Assembly: GCA_017428765.1 (NCBI GenBank)
Contig: JAFRQF010000011.1
Coordinates: 62,001 to 126,000 of the forward strand
DNA length: 64,000 bases
From: Erysipelotrichaceae bacterium
Lineage (GTDB): Bacteria; Bacillota_I; Bacilli_A; Erysipelotrichales; Erysipelotrichaceae
Direction: 5' to 3'
Below, piece after piece: positions 59,402 to 64,000 of this stretch. The notes below the pieces were generated by a model. The model had not been told where the DNA came from, did no database searches, and saw only the letters and a program-made list of their open reading frames with translations. Within the stretch, counting starts at the first letter, position 1. The number at the start of each line of letters is the position of its first letter. The position numbers and the translations under genes are program-made.

Positions 59402-62400
59402 ATGTCAAATAAAGTAAAGAAAAAGAAAAAGATCAATAAAGTCAATCTGTGGGCGACCATCGTTTCGATCGTTGCCGTGATCGGTCTGATCGGGCTGATC
59501 GGCGGTATCGTAGTGATCGCTACCCTTTTGAGAAACAAACCGACTCTCAATGTGTCGGATTTTGATCAGCAGGAATCCTCCATCGTTTATGACTCCAGAG
59601 GCGAAGAGATCGCAAATCTGGGCACCGTCATCCGTCAGAACATCGAATACGACGAGATCCCTAACTGTGTCGTCGATGCTTTCGTCGCGATCGAAGACTC
59701 CCGTTACTTTGAACATAACGGCTTTGATGTGCCGCGTTTCACCAAGGCGATACTGGAGAACATCCGTACGATGTCCTTCGGTCAGGGTGGTTCCACCTTT
59801 ACGATGCAGTTAGTCAAGAATACCTACTTCACCGATGATGAGACCGGTGAACAGGCCGCAAGATCGGGTGCCAGAGGTGTCAGACGTAAAGTTCAGGAGA
59901 TCGCTCTTGCCCTTGAACTGGAAAACGCAAAATCCAAGCAGGATATCTTTGAGTCCTATGTCAATAAACTGAATTTCGGCGGATCCAACAATATCCGCGG
60001 TATCCAGAAAGCTGCCCAGTACTACTTCGGCAAAGATCTGGCAAATGTCAATCTGGTCGAAGGCGCATTGCTGGCAGGCGTCATCAATGCTCCGAACTAT
60101 TACAATCCTTTCTATAATCTGGAAGCGGCACAGGAAAGAGTCATGGAAGTCCTCTACCAGATGCGCAACCATGGTTATATCTCCAAAGCCGAATATGAAC
60201 TGGCCAAATCCGTCAGAGTCGAGGATATTCTCAAAGATCCGTTCAAATCCGATTCTCAAGGCGAAGGAATCCCATATCAGGCCTATATCGACCAGGTCGT
60301 ATCGGAAGTCATGGAACTGACAAACCTCGATCCATACACGACAACGATGCACATCTACACCTATATGAACAGAGACATACAGGAAGAGATGGACTCCATC
60401 CAGGCCGGCAATATGGATCCTGAATATCTGCAGTTCCCGGATGATTACTTCGAATGCGCATCGGTCTGTATCAAGAATTCGACCGGTGAAGTCGTAGGTA
60501 TCATGGGCGGCAGAAACTACGCTAACGGCGGACAGTTATTGCTCAACCACGCAACGGAGCAGTACAAGCAGCCCGGTTCCACGATCAAACCGATCCTGGA
60601 CTATGCCCTCGCCTTTGAAAATCTCGGCTGGGCGACCGACCACGTTCTTACCGATAAACCGATGTTCTATGATGATGTTTCCAAGATCGTCATCCAGAAC
60701 GACTCGGGGACCTACGTCGGTGATGTCACACTCAAACAGGCCGTCGGTCAGTCGATCAACACCTGTGCGATACAGGCATTACAGGCGGTCCTTGATGCGA
60801 AGAAATACGAATATGTCGTCAATTACGCGCAATCCTTAGGTTACAATTTCAATCTGGATGATTTCGATATCCAGTATGCGATCGGCGGCAACACCTGCGA
60901 AGTCACCCCTTACCAGCATGCGGCAGCTTATGCGGCCATCATGAACTACGGTGTCTACAACAAACCGCACACGATCTCAAGAATCGAATTCACCAACGGC
61001 AAGTCTCCGATCACACCGGTCTATAATTCGACCCAGGTCTTATCGGAAGCCGCTTCCTATCTGACGACGGAACTCATGTACTCCAACGTACAGAATTACG
61101 GCGGTTCCTATTCATTCGTCAAAAACGACAACTACCCTGTTTACGGCAAGACCGGTACGACCGACTACGGTACGACGGCACAGGAATACGGCATCCCTTC
61201 CGGTTCGATCAAAGACGGCTGGCTGGTCGCTGCCACAAGCGAATACACAACGGTCACCTGGTGCGGCTATGAAAAAGCCGTCATCGGACAGCCATCTTAT
61301 ATCTCAAGAGATTACTATTACAACGACAGACCGCAAGGCAAACTTGCTCATCTGGTCTTGGAAGCTGCATACAAGTATGGTGACGGCACACCGACAAAAC
61401 TGGAAAAGCCATCCGGTGTCTCCAGCATCACCCATGTCATCGGTACCTGGCCATATGCAGCCTTCACCGAAGGAATGGATGAATCTTTAAGGACGACCGG
61501 ACTGATCAAGTCCGATTCCGTCAAGCTGGTCTCCCTGGCTACTCCGAAAGTCGCCGATCTGGCAAGCTTTGATATAAATGTCGATTCGGCACTTACTATG
61601 CACTGGGCCGAATATCCGGACAAGTCAAAACTTGAGACAGCTTCCGGAACGAAAGATATCTCATTGAAAAATTCATCCGGCGAAGTCATCATTGCCGCGA
61701 CCGGAACCTGTCTGTTCGATTACACCAAACTCTATGGTCCGATCAAATATATGGCGGATGTCACGATCAACGGTAATACCGAACATATCAAATCTGACGA
61801 TGATAAATACGATATGGTCTTGCACGCCAACCCTGGAGATAAGGTGAAAGTCGAAGGCTATTACGCATTTGAAAACGGATCCTTCACTTCCAACAAGATC
61901 TCCAAGGAAGCGACGATCACCGCAATGATCACTGTTCCGACCGGTGCAAGCCAGTCCGATATGGAAAGCTGGGCGAATCGCTATGATTTTGTAAGCTTCA
62001 AGACAGAAGCTACGAGCGATCCTAACCTTCTTGCCAAGAGATACAGAGTCGTCGACCAGAACAATACCGAGCTGCAGCAAGGCGCTTCGATCAACGTCGA
62101 CAATTCCGCCTTCCGTCTCACGGTCACCTATTATGTAGAGAAAGAACACACGCTTACGATCGTTCCAACGACCTCAGGTGACGGCAGATCCCTGAAACTG
62201 GTCCCGCAGTACGATCCGGATTCCCAATTCTCAAGCTGGGATCTTACCTCCGTTACAAGTGCAGTCACGACATCCGTTGCCGGTGATAATTCACTTACGA
62301 TATCGCTCGCATCAGAACCGTTCATAACACAGTTCATCGTTACCGCAAATACCAATAACAAATCGGCGAACATCACGATCTACGTCAATCAGACAGAGAC

Positions 62401-62422
62401 CGGATTCACGATCACCTATTAG
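59402..62422 (+). CDS. Class A penicillin-binding protein (PBP1A/PonA type)
   Basis: Bifunctional peptidoglycan glycosyltransferase and DD-transpeptidase. A basic N-terminus and one transmembrane helix (about residues 16-40) come first. The GT51 domain has EDSRYFEHNGFD near 97 and GGSTFTMQLVKN near 127. The transpeptidase domain has the SxxK serine in PGSTIKP near 391, SIN near 450 and KTGTTD near 582. About 350 residues of beta-rich, Thr/Ser-rich sequence follow as an extracellular tail with low similarity to anything I recognise. The 1006-residue length is long for the family. AGGGAGG precedes the ATG. Confidence 0.95.
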   Translation: MSNKVKKKKKINKVNLWATIVSIVAVIGLIGLIGGIVVIATLLRNKPTLNVSDFDQQESSIVYDSRGEEIANLGTVIRQNIEYDEIPNCVVDAFVAIEDSRYFEHNGFDVPRFTKAILENIRTMSFGQGGSTFTMQLVKNTYFTDDETGEQAARSGARGVRRKVQEIALALELENAKSKQDIFESYVNKLNFGGSNNIRGIQKAAQYYFGKDLANVNLVEGALLAGVINAPNYYNPFYNLEAAQERVMEVLYQMRNHGYISKAEYELAKSVRVEDILKDPFKSDSQGEGIPYQAYIDQVVSEVMELTNLDPYTTTMHIYTYMNRDIQEEMDSIQAGNMDPEYLQFPDDYFECASVCIKNSTGEVVGIMGGRNYANGGQLLLNHATEQYKQPGSTIKPILDYALAFENLGWATDHVLTDKPMFYDDVSKIVIQNDSGTYVGDVTLKQAVGQSINTCAIQALQAVLDAKKYEYVVNYAQSLGYNFNLDDFDIQYAIGGNTCEVTPYQHAAAYAAIMNYGVYNKPHTISRIEFTNGKSPITPVYNSTQVLSEAASYLTTELMYSNVQNYGGSYSFVKNDNYPVYGKTGTTDYGTTAQEYGIPSGSIKDGWLVAATSEYTTVTWCGYEKAVIGQPSYISRDYYYNDRPQGKLAHLVLEAAYKYGDGTPTKLEKPSGVSSITHVIGTWPYAAFTEGMDESLRTTGLIKSDSVKLVSLATPKVADLASFDINVDSALTMHWAEYPDKSKLETASGTKDISLKNSSGEVIIAATGTCLFDYTKLYGPIKYMADVTINGNTEHIKSDDDKYDMVLHANPGDKVKVEGYYAFENGSFTSNKISKEATITAMITVPTGASQSDMESWANRYDFVSFKTEATSDPNLLAKRYRVVDQNNTELQQGASINVDNSAFRLTVTYYVEKEHTLTIVPTTSGDGRSLKLVPQYDPDSQFSSWDLTSVTSAVTTSVAGDNSLTISLASEPFITQFIVTANTNNKSANITIYVNQTETGFTITY

Positions 62423-62424
62423 AG

Positions 62425-62456
62425 AAACGATCCCGTTCATGGGATCGTTTTTTTTG
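62425..62456 (+). terminator. Terminator after the class A PBP gene
   Basis: Ten-base stem AAACGATCCC / GGGATCGTTT with a six-base loop and eight T residues. Confidence 0.93.
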
Positions 62457-62459
62457 CAA

Positions 62460-62486
62460 AGAAAAAGCGGAACCTGAGTTCCGCAA
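62460..62486 (-). terminator. Terminator after the Asp23-like gene
   Basis: Seven-base stem GCGGAAC / GTTCCGC with a TCAG loop and TTTTTCTTT on the minus strand. It lies back to back with the PBP terminator. Confidence 0.9.
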
Positions 62487-62499
62487 TTTTGATTAACGA

Positions 62500-62811
62500 T
62501 TACTTAGCTGTTTCAAAGCCCTGGATATCGATATCGATCTGTTTGCATTCGATACCGCTCATCAGCAGTACGGCTTCCTTGATCTCATCCTGCAGCTTAT
62601 TACAAAGTTTGACGATGTCGACGCCCTGCTTGACACGGATCGAGATCGTAAAGACCGGTTCTCCGGCTTTGGAGATCTTGCATTCAACAAAATCGTTGTC
62701 TTTCTTTGTCGGATAGACGTGTTTTACGGAAGAACATGCGATCGCCGCTATATCTTTAAATGCTTTTTCACTTATGATGTAAGTGCCTATTTCATTTTTT
62801 CTTAGTTCCAT
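62500..62811 (-). CDS. Asp23/Gls24 (DUF322) family protein
   Basis: A 103-residue protein of the Asp23/YloU/YqhY group, linked to envelope stress or fatty-acid homeostasis. It starts near the family motif GTYIISEKAFKDIAAIACSSV. It continues with the typical VFTISIRVKQGVDIVKLCNKLQDEIKEAVLLMSGIECKQIDIDIQGF. The GAGGT ribosome-binding site and a TATAAT about 17 bases further upstream look conventional. Its specific role is not known. Confidence 0.88.
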   Translation of the reverse strand: MELRKNEIGTYIISEKAFKDIAAIACSSVKHVYPTKKDNDFVECKISKAGEPVFTISIRVKQGVDIVKLCNKLQDEIKEAVLLMSGIECKQIDIDIQGFETAK

Positions 62812-62833
62812 AGTTCGATTACCTCAAAATTGA

Positions 62834-64000
62834 TTATATCATCCTTCTCAGGCCTTTAGGATATTTATTTTTGATCGTACCTTTGGCGCATTTGCCAAAA
62901 CCGATCGAAATGCCGCGGTATGTCAGCTGATAATAGTGATCTTCCAGGTCTTTTTTTATCTCTTTTCCGGAAATAAAATCCAGATATTCCCTGTCATTCA
63001 GATCATAAGTGTATCGGTATTTCCCCTTCAAAGAATTGGCACGATAGAGATCATGCGCGGGTTCAAAACGGTTTTTGATCACTTCGCCCAGACAGATGCC
63101 GTATTTCATAACGTTGTATTTCATATCCGGCAGCGGCTGCAGAGACAGATAGAAGTGTTCGTTGTTCTTATAGAGATAATATGAATCCAAAAGCAGGTTT
63201 TCTTTTATGAAAGTCTCCGCCGTCTTGTCTTTTATCGTTTTCAGTGGTTTCAGACTGCTTTGCGTAACTGAACCTTTCTTTCTCATCAGGGCAAAGAACT
63301 GCCCTTCCGTATGATCAAGGAAGGAAAGCTTGACGGTCCCGTTCAGTCTGCTTGAAGAAGGTAAATCGATATTTATCAGAGACATATCCTCGTGTCTTTC
63401 AAGGAAAGAACTTACCTGATCCTCATCTTCTTCAAAGGCAAACGTACAGGTCGAATAGATCAATGTACCTCCGTTTTTCAACATCCGATATGCGTGTTCG
63501 AGAAGCTCACTTTGAAGTGCAGCCAGAGATTCGATATTGTTCAAAGACCATGTGTCTAGGATCTGCGGATATTTTCGTATCATCCCTTCGCCCGAGCATG
63601 GTGCATCGAGTATGACAAGATCTGCCTTGTCTTGCAGAAGATCGGCAAGATCTTCACATCGTTTGTTCGTGACGATGACGTTGTCTAAACCAGTCCGTTC
63701 GATATTCGATGATAAGACCGATGCCCTGGCATGGGAAAAGTCATTGGAAATGCAGATGACATCGTCGTTTAATCGGTTAAGGATATTGATCGTTTTGCCA
63801 CCCGGCGCTGCGCACATATCGACGACGGTCTTTATATCTTCAGGATCGATGTATTTGGAGGTCAGAGAGGCTCCGATCTCCTGCGGATAGATTATGCCGA
63901 GTTCATAAGGGATCGTTTTGCCGATATTTTCATGTTCATAATAAAAGCTCTGATCGCTCAAAGGGCTTTCTTTTATTTCAAAATCGATCAGCGACAGGAT
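62834..64000 (-). CDS. RsmF/NSUN-type rRNA m5C methyltransferase (5' end outside window)
   Basis: SAM-dependent cytosine-C5 methyltransferase of the RsmF/YebU branch. The Rossmann part has VVDMCAAPGGKTINIL, LDAPCSGEGMIRKYP and YSTCTFAFEEDEDQV with both catalytic cysteines. A C-terminal PUA-like RNA-binding domain follows (YGICLGEVIKNRFEPAHDLY...LTYRGISIGFGKCAKGTIKNKYPKGLRRM). The frame stays open to the right edge (…LIDFEIKESPLSDQ), so the N-terminal 50-100 residues are missing. A TTG at 63961 is not the true start. Confidence 0.88.
   Translation of the reverse strand: MLSLIDFEIKESPLSDQSFYYEHENIGKTIPYELGIIYPQEIGASLTSKYIDPEDIKTVVDMCAAPGGKTINILNRLNDDVICISNDFSHARASVLSSNIERTGLDNVIVTNKRCEDLADLLQDKADLVILDAPCSGEGMIRKYPQILDTWSLNNIESLAALQSELLEHAYRMLKNGGTLIYSTCTFAFEEDEDQVSSFLERHEDMSLINIDLPSSSRLNGTVKLSFLDHTEGQFFALMRKKGSVTQSSLKPLKTIKDKTAETFIKENLLLDSYYLYKNNEHFYLSLQPLPDMKYNVMKYGICLGEVIKNRFEPAHDLYRANSLKGKYRYTYDLNDREYLDFISGKEIKKDLEDHYYQLTYRGISIGFGKCAKGTIKNKYPKGLRRMI

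Noticed and set aside
1..64000. CRISPR arrays, insertion sequences, prophage or replication origin
   Set aside because: No regularly spaced repeats, transposases, terminal inverted repeats or DnaA-box clusters were seen. Gene content and composition look uniform.

Overview
The window looks like a low-to-mid G+C Bacillota chromosome, most like the Erysipelotrichia (Erysipelotrichaceae-type) to my reading. That placement is an inference from gene content and order; no 16S rRNA gene is present. Supporting signs are a type B RNase P RNA next to gpsB, a PASTA-domain Ser/Thr kinase with its phosphatase, a SufC-D-S-U-B iron-sulfur operon, FtsA-FtsZ, RecU next to a class A PBP, RNase Y-YmdB next to RecA, and a lysine riboswitch. 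It is core chromosome. I see no insertion sequence, phage, integron, CRISPR array or replication origin, and almost every base is coding or a short regulatory gap.

Layout. 0-7.1 kb (+): a protein tail, then smc-ftsY-ylxM, ackA, nrnA and hup. 7.2-13.1 kb (-): nusB-xseA-xseB-ispA-recN-xerD and a nucleoside deoxyribosyltransferase. 13.2-17.1 kb: a DUF5662-type gene (+) facing dCMP deaminase, rhomboid protease, RluD-type synthase, lspA and a TSCPD protein (-). 17.2-22.6 kb (+): gltX, then a tightly overlapping hypB / iron-sulfur flavoprotein / hypA trio. 22.6-24.1 kb (-): infC-rpmI-rplT-tRNA-Glu behind a leader with an attenuator. 24.1-26.7 kb (+): a lysine riboswitch and an amino-acid ABC transporter. 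26.7-39.0 kb (-): trmL, rdgB, phoH, a PfkB kinase, rpsU, deoC, a degenerate MurE relative, mtaB, rsmE, a CBS/CorC membrane protein, ftsZ and ftsA. 39.15 kb (+): rpmB. 39.4-51.4 kb (-): priA-rsmB-rlmN-prpC-prkC-rpe and the suf operon. 51.5-53.9 kb (+): two PrsA-like foldases and a HIT protein. 53.9-58.8 kb (-): ymdB, rny, recA, pgsA, rnpB and gpsB. 58.8-62.4 kb (+): recU and a class A PBP. 62.5-64 kb (-): an Asp23-like protein and an rRNA methyltransferase cut by the window edge.

The most striking feature is how compact the control signals are. At least seven genes (nusB, the DUF5662 gene, hypB, pfkB-like, rsmE, priA, pgsA) have a -10 hexamer ending 6-7 bases before the start codon and no usable Shine-Dalgarno sequence, as expected for leaderless mRNAs. 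Terminator hairpins often contain the stop codon of the gene they end. In one case a TTAA tetraloop supplies the stop codons of two convergent genes. Other points of interest are the hypB-flavoprotein-hypA operon with no hydrogenase nearby, the MurE relative that has lost its ATP-binding signature, an infC gene that seems to start at AUA, a short SMC, and an rnpB whose P1 helix overlaps the gpsB stop codon.
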